49,975 nt of DNA. Origin: Rhodohalobacter sulfatireducens (GTDB lineage Bacteria; Bacteroidota; Rhodothermia; Balneolales; Balneolaceae). This document shows positions 38,952-49,067 of the stretch, piece after piece (the stretch's first letter is position 1; each line of letters opens with the position of its first letter). Made by a program: the position numbers and the translations under genes. The notes under the pieces were generated by a model. It worked only from the letters and a program-made list of their open reading frames with translations. It did not search any database and was not told where the DNA came from. Location: the NCBI RefSeq assembly GCF_022012475.1, contig NZ_JAKLWS010000032.1:1-49975 (forward strand), read 5' to 3'.

Positions 38952-40754
38952 TTGAAGTTATTTGAGAGTATTACTTACTATTTTGGAGTTTATAAACATT
39001 TTATCGGGAAGAGGCTCTACATTGTTTTCGCCCTGACAGCGGCAGCGGCTATCACCGAAGCTTTTGGAATAACCCTTATCTTACCGTTGATTGAAGCAGC
39101 AGACGCCGGTGACGGCGGCCTTGAGCGAGGAGGGAGAGCCGTACAGTTTTTATATGCTACTCTTGAACTGATTGGGATTCAAGACTCCGTCGTGGGAATA
39201 CTTATCTTCATTGGCGCTATTTTTATCGGTAAAGGATTTTTGAAGTTCGTGGAGGGAGGATATGCAAGTTATCTCCGTGCTCAATTGATGAAAGAGATTA
39301 AGGGAAAGATGTTTAATGCCTACCGGTTTATGGATTATCGATATTATGCCGATAATAACACCGGTCATTTTATAAATGTGATAAACGGGCAAATCAACAA
39401 TTTTATACGAACGTTTGATACATTTACCCGCTTTCTCACAATGATCATCATTACGGCTTCGTATCTCTCAATAGCATTTTTACTTGCCTGGAAATTTGCA
39501 CTGATGGCCATTGCCGTAGGTTTCGTTCTCCTTTTTCTATTCAGGTATCTTAATAAGTATGTCCAGGACCTTTCAAGGAAAACCTCCAAAGAAGAAAGTT
39601 TACTGAATAAGTTTTTAGTTCAAACCATTCAATCTTTCAAATATCTTTCATCTACAAACCAGATGCAGTATTTGAAGGGCGGTGTGATGTCGAGCATTAA
39701 AAGACTGGCTTTCTACATGTTTCGACAGGGAGCTGCCAGCGCATTTACCAAAGCCATTCGCGAGCCCGTTTCCGTAATCTTTCTGTTATTTGTAATTATT
39801 GCGCAGGTCGTTGTTTTTGATTCACCCATTGCCCCGATTTTTGTGGCTTTATTGCTTTTTCACAGGGGGATGCAACATATGATCGGTATCCAGGACGACT
39901 GGCAAAAAACAATGGAAAAAATCGGCTCGCTTGAGATGGTTGTCAATGAATTTGAGGTTCTCGAAAAGCACCGGGAAGAAAGTGGTGAACGACCCATTGG
40001 AAAACTTAGAGAAGGGATAGAGTTGCATAATGTTAGTTTCCGCTATGAAAATAAAGACGAGGATGTTTTAAAATCGATTAATATCAGGATTCCCATCAAT
40101 AATATGATTGCCGTTGTGGGAGAATCCGGAGCCGGTAAATCTACTCTGATAGATACATTAACTCTTCTCTTAAAACCACAGGGAGGTAAAATCTATATTG
40201 ACGGGATAGATTCTTCGGAAATTGAAGTCGGTTCCTGGCGGTCACAAATTGGTTACGTTTCGCAGGAGACGGTTGTTTTTGATGACACAGTTGCAAACAA
40301 TATCTGTTTGTGGAAAGGGGATTATGAAAATGATCCGGACGTGAAAGAACGGGTGGAGGAAGCAGCCAAAAGAGCTTATGCCGATGAATTTATCCGGGAG
40401 ATGAGTGATGGCTACCAAACTGTTGTAGGCGACCGGGGCGTACGTCTTTCAGGCGGGCAGCGTCAAAGGCTTTTTATCGCACGAGAACTCTACAAAAATC
40501 CGAATCTGCTTATCCTCGATGAAGCCACAAGTTCCCTGGATACTGAATCGGAGCGATACATTCAGAAAAGCATCGATGCACTGAAAGGATCAATTACAGT
40601 CGTGATTATCGCCCATCGTCTTTCAACCATAAAAAACTCAGATTTAATCTACGTACTTGAAAAAGGAGAGATTATTGAGAGCGGCACTTATGATGAACTT
40701 TCGCTCAACTCCGAGTCGAAGTTTTCACAAATGGTTGCCATTCAGAGCCTCTAG
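38952..40754 (+). CDS. PglK/MsbA-like ABC flippase
   Basis: The start is a TTG 2 bp after the Wzz-like stop; no earlier or nearby ATG is available and the N-terminus MKLFESITYYFGVYKHFIG fits the family. This 600-residue half-transporter has about six membrane segments (20-310) and an ATPase domain with Walker A GESGAGKST (about 389), LSGGQRQRL (about 499), Walker B LLILDEATSS (about 519) and IAHRLSTI. It probably flips a lipid-linked oligosaccharide. It occupies the place where a Wzx flippase would be expected. Confidence 0.88.
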   Translation: MKLFESITYYFGVYKHFIGKRLYIVFALTAAAAITEAFGITLILPLIEAADAGDGGLERGGRAVQFLYATLELIGIQDSVVGILIFIGAIFIGKGFLKFVEGGYASYLRAQLMKEIKGKMFNAYRFMDYRYYADNNTGHFINVINGQINNFIRTFDTFTRFLTMIIITASYLSIAFLLAWKFALMAIAVGFVLLFLFRYLNKYVQDLSRKTSKEESLLNKFLVQTIQSFKYLSSTNQMQYLKGGVMSSIKRLAFYMFRQGAASAFTKAIREPVSVIFLLFVIIAQVVVFDSPIAPIFVALLLFHRGMQHMIGIQDDWQKTMEKIGSLEMVVNEFEVLEKHREESGERPIGKLREGIELHNVSFRYENKDEDVLKSINIRIPINNMIAVVGESGAGKSTLIDTLTLLLKPQGGKIYIDGIDSSEIEVGSWRSQIGYVSQETVVFDDTVANNICLWKGDYENDPDVKERVEEAAKRAYADEFIREMSDGYQTVVGDRGVRLSGGQRQRLFIARELYKNPNLLILDEATSSLDTESERYIQKSIDALKGSITVVIIAHRLSTIKNSDLIYVLEKGEIIESGTYDELSLNSESKFSQMVAIQSL

Positions 40755-40812
40755 TTTGCAAATCGATATTTGCCGCTATACATTTCCATTTCTCAATTTA
40801 GCAGAGTAAAGA

Positions 40813-41751
40813 ATGACTCCAAACCTGGCGATTGTAATACCTGCCTACAAATCAGATTTTTTATCGGAAACACTACAAAGTATCCGTGATCAATCAGATC
40901 AGCGATTTTCATTATACATTTTTGATGATGCCAGCCCAGACAACATCAAGGAGATTCTTCAACAAGCTTCATTTGATGATTCTGTTACTTTTAAACGTTT
41001 CGATACAAATGTTGGTAGTAAATCTCTGACAAAGCAGTGGGAACGTTGTATTTCAGAAACGGCAAATGAAGATTGGATCTGGCTTTTTTCTGATGATGAC
41101 ATCATGGCCCCGGATTGTGTGGAATCTTTTTATAAGTCCATTGAGTATGATTCTGATTTTTCTGCATACCGGTTCAATACAAAAAAAATATCTGCAACCG
41201 GAGAAGTGATTCGAGAAAATGAATTTCCGAATTCGTTTGACGGGGCCGGTTTTTTAAATCAAAAACTTTCCTATAAACAGGAAAGTTATATCGTTGAATA
41301 TATATTTTCCCGCACGGCTTATCACGAAATCGGTGGGTTTCCAAACTTTCCTCTTGCATGGACATCAGACGACCTCTTCTGTTTAAAACTCGCTGAACAC
41401 GGGCGCATTTCATCTATTGACGGAGGTTGCGTTTTATGGAGATACAGCGATTCAAACATATCAGGCAGTACCAACCGGGAAAATGCAAAACTGAAATTGA
41501 AGGCTGCAGCCGAATTTGTAGATTGGATATCAGATAGGCCAAGAATAGTTAAAAAGTTGCAACCAAAAGATCTGCCTCTCAGGTGGTTTGTACGACAGGT
41601 TCGATCGATGGCAGACCAACTAATGCTATTTGATGAACTTTTGGCTATCAAATCTGTATCCCGACACGACAACAAAATCTGGAAGTATTACTTTAAGATG
41701 AAAAAGAACAGAAGCAAAATTCTCGGATGGCTGAAAAAATTCTCATTATAA
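40813..41751 (+). CDS. Family 2 glycosyltransferase
   Basis: This 312-residue GT-A enzyme starts NLAIVIPAYKSDFLSETLQS and has FDDASPD and the metal-binding DDD at WLFSDDDIM (about 97-104). It should add one sugar to the lipid-linked repeat. Donor and linkage are unknown. It starts 58 bp after the flippase gene and overlaps the next gene by 25 bp. Confidence 0.9.
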   Translation: MTPNLAIVIPAYKSDFLSETLQSIRDQSDQRFSLYIFDDASPDNIKEILQQASFDDSVTFKRFDTNVGSKSLTKQWERCISETANEDWIWLFSDDDIMAPDCVESFYKSIEYDSDFSAYRFNTKKISATGEVIRENEFPNSFDGAGFLNQKLSYKQESYIVEYIFSRTAYHEIGGFPNFPLAWTSDDLFCLKLAEHGRISSIDGGCVLWRYSDSNISGSTNRENAKLKLKAAAEFVDWISDRPRIVKKLQPKDLPLRWFVRQVRSMADQLMLFDELLAIKSVSRHDNKIWKYYFKMKKNRSKILGWLKKFSL

Positions 41752-42971
41752 GCCCGGTTCCACTTTTTCCAGGACACGCCGGAAATCGCGAGCGAATTCT
41801 GGCGATCTGTACAGAATTGATGGAGAGAGGGTATATCCTGGACTTCTTCTATACAGGTTTTCATTCTGAGATTTCAGAAGATCATCATTCTTTTTTTAAT
41901 GGGTCTGTTTTAGATCATAAACTTGAAACTGAAAGAGTTCAATTTGGAAAAAATCCAGTCTCAAGACTTCAAGAAATTGCCAATGGGTTAAAAATTAAGA
42001 TAGAGAACTGGCTCAGGTATTTGCAGGATGGTTCAGCATCAGCTCGTTTTAACAGGAGTTTAACCGAATACAAAAATTTTGGTAAATGGCTATTGTTAAT
42101 GGGACAAACAGATCAATCTGCATACAAGGCAGTTATTATAAACTACGCTCCATATTCATTTTATTTTGACCTTTTTGAGGATGATACGATTAGAGTTATA
42201 GATACTCATGATCGTTTAACAGATCGATTTAAACTGTTTATCAATAGCAGCAGAGAGCCGGTGGACTGGCACAGCCTAACCCGGGAAGATGAAAAGAAAG
42301 CTCTCTCAAAAGCTGATGTTGTTTGGGCTATCACGAGCGAAGAAAAAAAGTTTTTTGAAGAATTGATTGAATCAAATGTAACCAAAGTTTACACTCTTCG
42401 GCATTTGATTCCTTTTAAGGAGATCAAGAATCAAGAAAAGGACCCTAAAATTGTTATGATCGGTTCTGGAAATCGTTTGAATATTGATGGGCTAACCTGG
42501 TTTTTAGAGCAGGTCTGGCAGAAAATCAGGCATTATGGGCTTGACCTGAAATTTCTTGTTGCCGGTTCAATCTGTGAAGCTGTAGATGAATCTATACTGG
42601 ATGATGATATTGAACTTTATGGGCGGTTTGAATCAGACGATGAGATCTATTCGAAAGGTGATCTTTTTATCAACCCAATGCAGGAAGGCACCGGTTTAAA
42701 AATTAAAACTTTTGAGGCACTAGCGAATGGTAAATTTGTTCTTTCGACAGAAGCCGGCGCTACAGGATTGAATGAGCTTGTTGGGAATGGGCTCATATGT
42801 TCAGACGATCCCGCAACCTGGATCCAGGAGATCAAGCAATTTTTTAAAGACAATTCAATCAAACAGGGGCAACGGGAAAAAACGGCTGAGATCATTTCCC
42901 AAATTTACCGGCAAAGTCTTGATGTGATCAGTGAATCATTGAATACCAAATTGGAATCTAATGAGTTGTGA
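41727..42971 (+). CDS. GT-B glycosyltransferase (group 1/GT4-like)
   Basis: This 414-residue protein has the N-terminal KILIISPVPLFPGHAGNRER, typical of GT-B donor/acceptor folds, and a C-terminal half with GSGNRLNIDGLTWFL, FINPMQEGTGLKIKTFEALA and STEAGATGLNEL, the group 1 (GT4) nucleotide-sugar binding pattern. Sugar unknown. Its start lies inside the last 25 bp of the previous gene, so translation is coupled. Confidence 0.88.
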   Translation: MAEKILIISPVPLFPGHAGNRERILAICTELMERGYILDFFYTGFHSEISEDHHSFFNGSVLDHKLETERVQFGKNPVSRLQEIANGLKIKIENWLRYLQDGSASARFNRSLTEYKNFGKWLLLMGQTDQSAYKAVIINYAPYSFYFDLFEDDTIRVIDTHDRLTDRFKLFINSSREPVDWHSLTREDEKKALSKADVVWAITSEEKKFFEELIESNVTKVYTLRHLIPFKEIKNQEKDPKIVMIGSGNRLNIDGLTWFLEQVWQKIRHYGLDLKFLVAGSICEAVDESILDDDIELYGRFESDDEIYSKGDLFINPMQEGTGLKIKTFEALANGKFVLSTEAGATGLNELVGNGLICSDDPATWIQEIKQFFKDNSIKQGQREKTAEIISQIYRQSLDVISESLNTKLESNEL

Positions 42972-43032
42972 CACAGATCATAACTTTTTCTACCTTACAT
43001 AAGATTTAATTGCAAAAGCTGAAATCTCATCC

Positions 43033-44115
43033 ATGAAAATATTAGTTCCTTACGAGGTTTCTACCACCGGAATGAAGAATCCTTACCTGTTCCTGTTGCT
43101 CAGAGAGCTGAATAAGCTGAAGGATGTCCAAAAAATTCAACATGGATTCGGGTGGTTATTTGAACCGGGGCAATGGGATGTGATACACCTGCACTGGCCT
43201 GAACTGCTTGTAAAATATCAATTGCCGGATATGTCACGAACGGATCTTCTACAAGGCCGACATTTTCAGAAGGTATTGAGTGCAATCAAAGAGCATAAGG
43301 AGAAGGGGGCAAAAGTAATGCTGACCATTCACAACGAAAAACCCCATAAAGATCAGTCAGGAATTTTTGATCATTTTTACCGGGAGATCTATCAGATTTC
43401 CGACGGGTTTATCCATTTAGGTAAGTTTTCGGGAAAAATATTACGAAATGAATACGATGATGAAACAGGTGGGAAGCCTTCATTTATAATTCCGCATGGA
43501 GACTACAGTTTCTTTCCGAATGATATGGAAAGAGCTCAGTGCCGTAAAAGGCTGAAAATCAAGGAGCAAGAAAAACTGCTGTTGTCATTCGGGGCTGTTC
43601 GATCCAAAGATGAACTTGAGCTTGGAATTGATGCTTTCAAACAAGCGGATGTCGAAAAAAGTATCTACCTGATTGCCGGGTCCATTCCAAACCCGTATCG
43701 ATCGGAGCCGGAACACTACATTGTTCGGAAGAAATTATATACCAATATGTTCAACAACCGAATCAGAACGGATGAAAAAACGGTCGCTTTTGAGGAGGTC
43801 CAGGTTTATCTGAAGGCGGCAGATCTTGTATTTGTACCACGGTTCAATACCCTCAATTCTGGAAATGTAGCTCTTGGATTCACCTTTGGAAAAGTAGTTA
43901 CAGGACCGGGGTACGGGGTAATTGGAGAGACATTAAATAAAACCGGCAATCCCGTTTTTGATCCTGTGGATTTAAACTCTGTATCTGATGCTATTTCTGC
44001 CGGTTTCGAACTAGCCGAGGCGGGTCATGGAATCAAAAATAAGGAGTATGCCAATCATCACATGCAGTGGGGAGATATCGGTGTTGACACCTTGAAAGCG
44101 TATCAAAAGTTGTAA
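43033..44115 (+). CDS. GT-B glycosyltransferase, divergent
   Basis: This 360-residue protein keeps the GT-B pattern: ILVPYEVSTTGMKNPYL at the start, a VIHLHWPELL strand (typical of GT4-like enzymes), LTIHNEKPHK and IIPHGDYSFF, and a C-terminal region around VFVPRFNTLNSGNVALGFTFG in place of the usual EGFG loop. The Glu of the classical EX7E motif is not obvious. Function as glycosyltransferase is likely, with substrate unknown. Confidence 0.8.
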   Translation: MKILVPYEVSTTGMKNPYLFLLLRELNKLKDVQKIQHGFGWLFEPGQWDVIHLHWPELLVKYQLPDMSRTDLLQGRHFQKVLSAIKEHKEKGAKVMLTIHNEKPHKDQSGIFDHFYREIYQISDGFIHLGKFSGKILRNEYDDETGGKPSFIIPHGDYSFFPNDMERAQCRKRLKIKEQEKLLLSFGAVRSKDELELGIDAFKQADVEKSIYLIAGSIPNPYRSEPEHYIVRKKLYTNMFNNRIRTDEKTVAFEEVQVYLKAADLVFVPRFNTLNSGNVALGFTFGKVVTGPGYGVIGETLNKTGNPVFDPVDLNSVSDAISAGFELAEAGHGIKNKEYANHHMQWGDIGVDTLKAYQKL

Positions 44116-44168
44116 GCGATTTGTTATGATTCACATCGCATCCCAAAATCAACAAAGCGTGTAAGTAA

Positions 44169-45095
44169 ATGGCTAAAATAAATGCTAAAACCGAACAGCC
44201 ATTCGTTTCAGTGATCATACCCTTCTATAATAATCAGGATGAGGTAATAAGAATTGAAGAAGAACTCCGGAATCAAACCTATCCGTCTGACAAAACGGAA
44301 CTAATTTTTATTGATAACGGATCTGAAAAACCGTTTAGCTTTCCCGATTCATTTTTGTCACGGAATATTCTTCTTGAAGAAAGCAAACATCTGAAGAGTC
44401 CTTATTCAGCGAGAAATCGGGGGATTGAACAATCGAAAGGAGAAGTCATAGCTTTCATAGATGCAAATTCAACTCCCGAAGCGAATTGGCTTGAGGAGGG
44501 TATATCTTGTCTTTTAACTTCAAAGGCTGATTTGGCCGGGGGTAAAGTACTTTTTGATTTCCAGGATCAAATAACCGGGGCAAAAATTGTGGATGCATTG
44601 ACCTCCATCAACATGGAAAGATCAATAAAAGAACGTGGGGCTGCTTTTACTGCCAATCTGTTCGTAAAGAAAAACGTTTTTAATGAAATGGGTTTATTTG
44701 AAGAGGGGGTACGCTCCGGCGGGGATGTACGATGGACTCTCAAAGCTAAAGAGAATGGATATTCTATCAGTTATTGTGATCAGGCAGTTATCAGGAAGTT
44801 TGCGCGACCCGCCGATAAATTATATCAAAAAAGGATCCGCACCGGGAGGGGGTATTATTACACGTGGAGAGAGGAACCGGAACGAAGGATATGGTTCTAC
44901 AATTTATTACGCTCCCTGAAGCCGCCTTCTTTTTCAAAAATCAGGAGTTTAAATTCTGATCGATACCAAGCCGGGTTTGATGATTATTTGATGGGTATTT
45001 GGTTCCATCTCTATGCTTCCGGGATCGTGGAGCAGCTCTCATTTATAAATGAGTACTTTCAATCAAAAATTTTTATGAATTCAAGGAATGAATGA
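44169..45095 (+). CDS. Family 2 glycosyltransferase
   Basis: This 308-residue protein has FVSVIIPFYNNQDEVIRIEE, a FIDNGSEKPF strand, SARNRGIEQSKGEVIAFIDA (the DxD position reads FIDANS) and GLFEEGVRSGGDVRWTLKA, a normal GT2 acceptor region. It is the last forward gene of the transferase run; it ends 7 bp from the convergent GH88 gene. Confidence 0.88.
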   Translation: MAKINAKTEQPFVSVIIPFYNNQDEVIRIEEELRNQTYPSDKTELIFIDNGSEKPFSFPDSFLSRNILLEESKHLKSPYSARNRGIEQSKGEVIAFIDANSTPEANWLEEGISCLLTSKADLAGGKVLFDFQDQITGAKIVDALTSINMERSIKERGAAFTANLFVKKNVFNEMGLFEEGVRSGGDVRWTLKAKENGYSISYCDQAVIRKFARPADKLYQKRIRTGRGYYYTWREEPERRIWFYNLLRSLKPPSFSKIRSLNSDRYQAGFDDYLMGIWFHLYASGIVEQLSFINEYFQSKIFMNSRNE

Positions 45096-45102
45096 GCTCG
45101 CT

Positions 45103-46575
45103 CTATTCAACTAAAATCATTTTTTTAGTTGAAGCCCGGCCATTTACTTTCAACCTGTATAAATAAACGCCTGAGGACAGCCCGGAAGCGTTAAAATCGA
45201 TTTGGTAAGTACCTACGGATCGAAAACGGTTTTCCAGAGTTTGAACCTTTCGACCGGCAAGGTTATAGATTGAAAGATCTACTTCACCCTCTTCTTCAAT
45301 GGAATAGTAAATTACGGTAGAGTTGTTAAAAGGGTTGGGATAATTTTGATCCAGGAAAAAAAGCGATTCTTTCTGAATAACAGGAAAATTAGCATTTGTA
45401 AGTTCCCTGTATCGAACAATGGATTCAAGAAAGTAATAATCGGCATATGAAGTACCCAGGTTGCCCTGCCCCCGCTGTCTGGTGGATCTCTTCAGGATTG
45501 AACTGATATTTGAGTTCTTTGTCATATATGCATCGGAAGAGAGAGAGCCCAATATTTCGACCGCAGTATTAAAATAGTTTTCATTATTTGTAAAGGTATA
45601 TAATTCAAACAATCCTGAAGCTGCGATCGCTGCCGCTGAAGCATCTTTTGTGCGTACGGAGGGTTCAGGTTCAAGAAAATCATAGGGAGGTACAAAATCT
45701 TCCGGTAAATTTTCGATAAAATACTCAGCACTGGCTCTGGCTGCATCTAAGAATTTCTTTTCTCTTGTGAACCTGTAGATCATAGTAAATCCATACACAG
45801 CCCACGCTTGTCCCCTTGCCCAAACCGATTCTGCACCATAACCCTGGAACGTATTTTTCCAGTTTACTATACCGGAATCTGTAAAATCAACAACATGATA
45901 TGTACTGCCATCAGCGCGAAGATGGTGTATCAGGCTGGTTTCTGCATGGGCAAGTGCAATGTCATACCATTCATCTTTGCCCACAACTTCAGCCGCCCAA
46001 AACAAAAGTTCCAGGTTCATCAAATTGTCGATGATAACAGGGTAATTTCCTACCCACTCCCAGGATTTGATAGCGCCTATATCCGGATCGTACCGTTCGG
46101 CTAATGTGGCTGCGCCCTGGAGTGTAGTTTTAAAGTAATACCTGGCCTCTTCAATTTTATATGCATTTCCGAAGCTGTTAAAAATTCGGAATCCTGTATC
46201 GTGGTCTGAAGTATTATACGCCTCTGATTCCAGGTCTTGAGTCCATTGAACGGCGTGCTCTCTCCAAAAGGGATCCCCTGTCAGTTTATACAAATACCAC
46301 ATTGAGCCGGCAAAAAATCCACTCGTCCAACGTTCCCGTCCAAGGTATTCCTCAACCCATTGCCCGGTTTCCCTGTCTGTATGAGCCGGGTGAAGTTTGG
46401 GATTATAGGAAAGCTCTTGCAGTGTTTCCCTCATCTTTTGATCTGCATGATCCAATACATCTTCGTTCGATGAAAAATTCTTTAAATTTACATCCGGGTT
46501 ACTCTGTGCAAACAACGAGTTATTTTTCACGACACAGAACAATAAAATTGCACATATGTACAGAAGAAATCTCAT
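45103..46575 (-). CDS. GH88/GH105 unsaturated uronyl hydrolase with T9SS sorting domain
   Basis: This 490-residue protein has a signal peptide (1-23, LLYICAILLFCVVKNNSLFAQ region), an alpha/alpha-barrel catalytic domain to about 400 and a C-terminal T9SS type A domain (about 405-490: DQNYPNPFNNSTVIYYS, SSGVYLYRLKVNG). Catalytic Asp candidates are D126 (SDHDTGF) and D183 (IIDNLMNLEL), matching Asp88 and Asp149 of Bacillus unsaturated glucuronyl hydrolase. It removes unsaturated uronic acids left by polysaccharide lyases, here probably at the cell surface. Position inside the polymer locus suggests it acts on the own polymer (inference). Confidence 0.9.
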   Translation of the reverse strand: MRFLLYICAILLFCVVKNNSLFAQSNPDVNLKNFSSNEDVLDHADQKMRETLQELSYNPKLHPAHTDRETGQWVEEYLGRERWTSGFFAGSMWYLYKLTGDPFWREHAVQWTQDLESEAYNTSDHDTGFRIFNSFGNAYKIEEARYYFKTTLQGAATLAERYDPDIGAIKSWEWVGNYPVIIDNLMNLELLFWAAEVVGKDEWYDIALAHAETSLIHHLRADGSTYHVVDFTDSGIVNWKNTFQGYGAESVWARGQAWAVYGFTMIYRFTREKKFLDAARASAEYFIENLPEDFVPPYDFLEPEPSVRTKDASAAAIAASGLFELYTFTNNENYFNTAVEILGSLSSDAYMTKNSNISSILKRSTRQRGQGNLGTSYADYYFLESIVRYRELTNANFPVIQKESLFFLDQNYPNPFNNSTVIYYSIEEEGEVDLSIYNLAGRKVQTLENRFRSVGTYQIDFNASGLSSGVYLYRLKVNGRASTKKMILVE

Positions 46576-46788
46576 GTGGAGCTCAAGAACAGTTTAGTAT
46601 TCAAAATAGCCATCGATCTTCAATCAAATAAACAGTTAATTGCCAAATAGTAAATGAAACCAGAAATTAATAAATAAATGTTCAACAGATGGTAAAAGTA
46701 TTTTTAACGGCATCTAATTTCTTATGAATCCAAGTCGTTAATCCCTATAATCACAGAATATAAACCTGTTAAAGGTCAACGGAATTCA

Positions 46789-47565
46789 ATGGATTTAAGA
46801 TATATAACTGACCGATTAAAAAATCTACCCACAAGGAATAAACCTCATATCTTTTATCTGCATATTCCTAAAACAGGCGGAACATCCGTGATACATGCTC
46901 TTCGGAAAAAATATCCATTTAACTTTTTTAAGATAGAAGCGGGGAGTTCTCTGCGTGCTGCGGAGTTAAAGTTTGGTGAGAATTACAAGAGTTTTAAACA
47001 GTGCTATGACCTTCGCGAATCTGTGGCTGCCTATGCCATTGAAGCAGGTTATAAATGTATTGCCGGCCACGTTCCATACTCAACAAACATTTTTGATGAT
47101 CCAAGCAACAACTACCATTTGATGACAATTCTCAGGGACCCGGTTCAACGATACATCTCGAAATACCTGTATAACTATCATAAGTCGAGTGATCACTGCA
47201 AGTTTGAAATGGATTTCGAAGATTATCTTGAGTCCGATATCGGAAAGCAATCAGGGCGCGAGTACCTTCGATATTTAAGTGGTTACTCTGTTGATGAAAG
47301 TCGAAAACCTGATGAAGAGCTGATCCAGATTTCTGTGGAAAACCTTCAAAAAATAGACCTGCTTGGGGTACTTGAAGAGCTCGATAAATTCAAGGCTCTT
47401 TTTTACAATGAAACCGGGATAAATCTTCGAATTCCTCATAAAAACAAAACAGAAGATTTAACAGAGGAGCAATCATTTGATAAAGCAACCTTGAATCGCG
47501 TCAGAGAGATTTGCAAGCCTGACATTGACCTCTACAACTTTGCCAAAGCCCGTGTTGATTTATAA
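46789..47565 (+). CDS. Carbohydrate sulfotransferase-like protein
   Basis: This 258-residue protein has the 5'-phosphosulfate-binding loop LHIPKTGGTS (24-33) and a 3'-phosphate-binding strand with Arg and Ser/Asp (TILRDPVQRYISKYL, about 112-126), as in heparan-sulfate 2-O-type sulfotransferases. It would transfer sulfate from PAPS to a sugar hydroxyl in the cytoplasm. Its location between polymer-degrading genes suggests sulfated uronate-containing polymer (inference). It converges with the PL5-like gene 13 bp away. Confidence 0.85.
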   Translation: MDLRYITDRLKNLPTRNKPHIFYLHIPKTGGTSVIHALRKKYPFNFFKIEAGSSLRAAELKFGENYKSFKQCYDLRESVAAYAIEAGYKCIAGHVPYSTNIFDDPSNNYHLMTILRDPVQRYISKYLYNYHKSSDHCKFEMDFEDYLESDIGKQSGREYLRYLSGYSVDESRKPDEELIQISVENLQKIDLLGVLEELDKFKALFYNETGINLRIPHKNKTEDLTEEQSFDKATLNRVREICKPDIDLYNFAKARVDL

Positions 47566-47578
47566 AACGAATTGACAA

Positions 47579-48847
47579 TTACCTAAATACCGTTCTTTCG
47601 ATATCCGAAAGTTTTGGATACACGAGCGTTAAGTTCGGATCACTGCAACCGCTGTCGAGCAATTGCTGCGCTATCATATCATACTCTTCTGATTCAAAAG
47701 CAACGGCAGCAGGTTTAAATACATCCAGGTACCGGCAATTATCAAAGCTGTCTGACTCGCTGAAATACTGAGAAGCATCGGCGCCATTCAGGTAAGAAAT
47801 CAGCGATTGAAGTGCGGGTTTAAGCCCCCCGTGATCCTGTGAAGCCAAGTCCGGCCAGTCTCTGTCTTGCCCTGTTCTGTTTTTTCGAACCAATGCCAGG
47901 TTCATATATGCCCGCATGTTGTAATAAACATAATGCTGAGACCGAACCCGTGATTTTTCATTCGGCAAAGCCCCATCGGAGGTCAATTGTGTGTCGATTT
48001 TTTTCTTAACGGGAGTGATATGGGAAGATGAATTCAGAAACTCTGTTTGTTCCGTAAAAAGAAAATAAACCGCTCGTTGAACATCCATCCAGGTGGATAC
48101 ATTGGTCGTTTCAAAGGCATCGGCATTATAATTCCTGGTTACCCATTTCATGAATTTATAGAACCATTTCTTCATTTCAATGTGGTCCTCACTGGTCCAG
48201 TGGGGGCTGTCGTAGAGAAGGCTAATCGCTTCAATTACCTGGATAAAATCGTTTGCATCAATAATACCCTGGGCTGAACCATTATTAACACCAAAAGCGA
48301 TCTGCGCGTGATTCATATTCGGATTCATATGTGTCTCGGGATCCAGGAACCATCCATGGATCAATTCTGAAGCTTTTTCAGCATATTTCTCCTCTTCACT
48401 GAAAAAATAAGCAAGGCTGAGCGCATAAACGGCGGATGATAACCGTGCCAGTTTGGGGCGATCATAATCATAAATTTCCGGGTTGGTTTGTCCATCTCTG
48501 ATATCATCATACACACCTGTTGAATCATTCGGCCAGGCGTACCTTGATAGACTCATGTAATCGTGGTTGTCTCCGCTTGGGGGTAATTTGGTCTTTTCAG
48601 TTACGTATGCGAACTCTTCGTCCAACAGTTGATCTACACCGCTGATTAACTGATCATAATCTCTTGACACGATGGGAAGGGAATCACGGTGTTCTTTGAT
48701 AAATTCCATGTGCCGAACATTCAGAATATATGGCCCTGTGTTTGATTCTGTAAAGTCCGGTATATTTAATGAATCTTTGCAGGAAGGAAATACGAATCCT
48801 ATGATAATGGCAAAAAATAGAACAGTAAACCAACGATGTTTATCCAT
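47579..48847 (-). CDS. Alginate-lyase-family (PL5-like) lipoprotein
   Basis: The ATG at 48847 gives 422 residues; a TTG at 48856 would give a longer start. A lipoprotein signal ends in FVFPSC with C23 as lipid anchor. The fold is alpha/alpha toroid with NVSTWMDVQRAVYFL (the conserved Asn and Trp) and EKSRVRSQHYVYYNMRAYMNLA (conserved Arg, His and Tyr), as in the alginate lyase/AlgL family. It should cleave a uronate linkage by beta-elimination and leave an unsaturated end, which the GH88 enzyme nearby could remove. Substrate not proven. Confidence 0.85.
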   Translation of the reverse strand: MDKHRWFTVLFFAIIIGFVFPSCKDSLNIPDFTESNTGPYILNVRHMEFIKEHRDSLPIVSRDYDQLISGVDQLLDEEFAYVTEKTKLPPSGDNHDYMSLSRYAWPNDSTGVYDDIRDGQTNPEIYDYDRPKLARLSSAVYALSLAYFFSEEEKYAEKASELIHGWFLDPETHMNPNMNHAQIAFGVNNGSAQGIIDANDFIQVIEAISLLYDSPHWTSEDHIEMKKWFYKFMKWVTRNYNADAFETTNVSTWMDVQRAVYFLFTEQTEFLNSSSHITPVKKKIDTQLTSDGALPNEKSRVRSQHYVYYNMRAYMNLALVRKNRTGQDRDWPDLASQDHGGLKPALQSLISYLNGADASQYFSESDSFDNCRYLDVFKPAAVAFESEEYDMIAQQLLDSGCSDPNLTLVYPKLSDIERTVFR

Positions 48848-48968
48848 CAGTGCCAACTTTTGCCATTTATTCTAAGTTTCAGTTGTAAAGCCAAGATTAA
48901 TATATAATTCGTTCTTCATATTTTCGAACATATCATGTTACATAATTATAACAATACTGTTCGTATAA

Positions 48969-49005
48969 TTTGGTCTGGTGAAAAAAAATCCAAAAATTGA
49001 CCAAA
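48969..49005. promoter_or_regulatory. Inverted repeat in the divergent gap (possible operator)
   Basis: TTTGGTC (48969-48975) and GACCAAA (48999-49005) form a 7-bp inverted repeat separated by 23 bp, between the PL5-like gene (minus) and the methyltransferase (plus). A protein could bind it to control both promoters. Weak evidence: one instance only. Confidence 0.3.
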
Positions 49006-49067
49006 CTAATTTGATGCGAATATCTCTTATCGGTAGATTCATCCTCTTTTGATCCTAATTTATTTGA

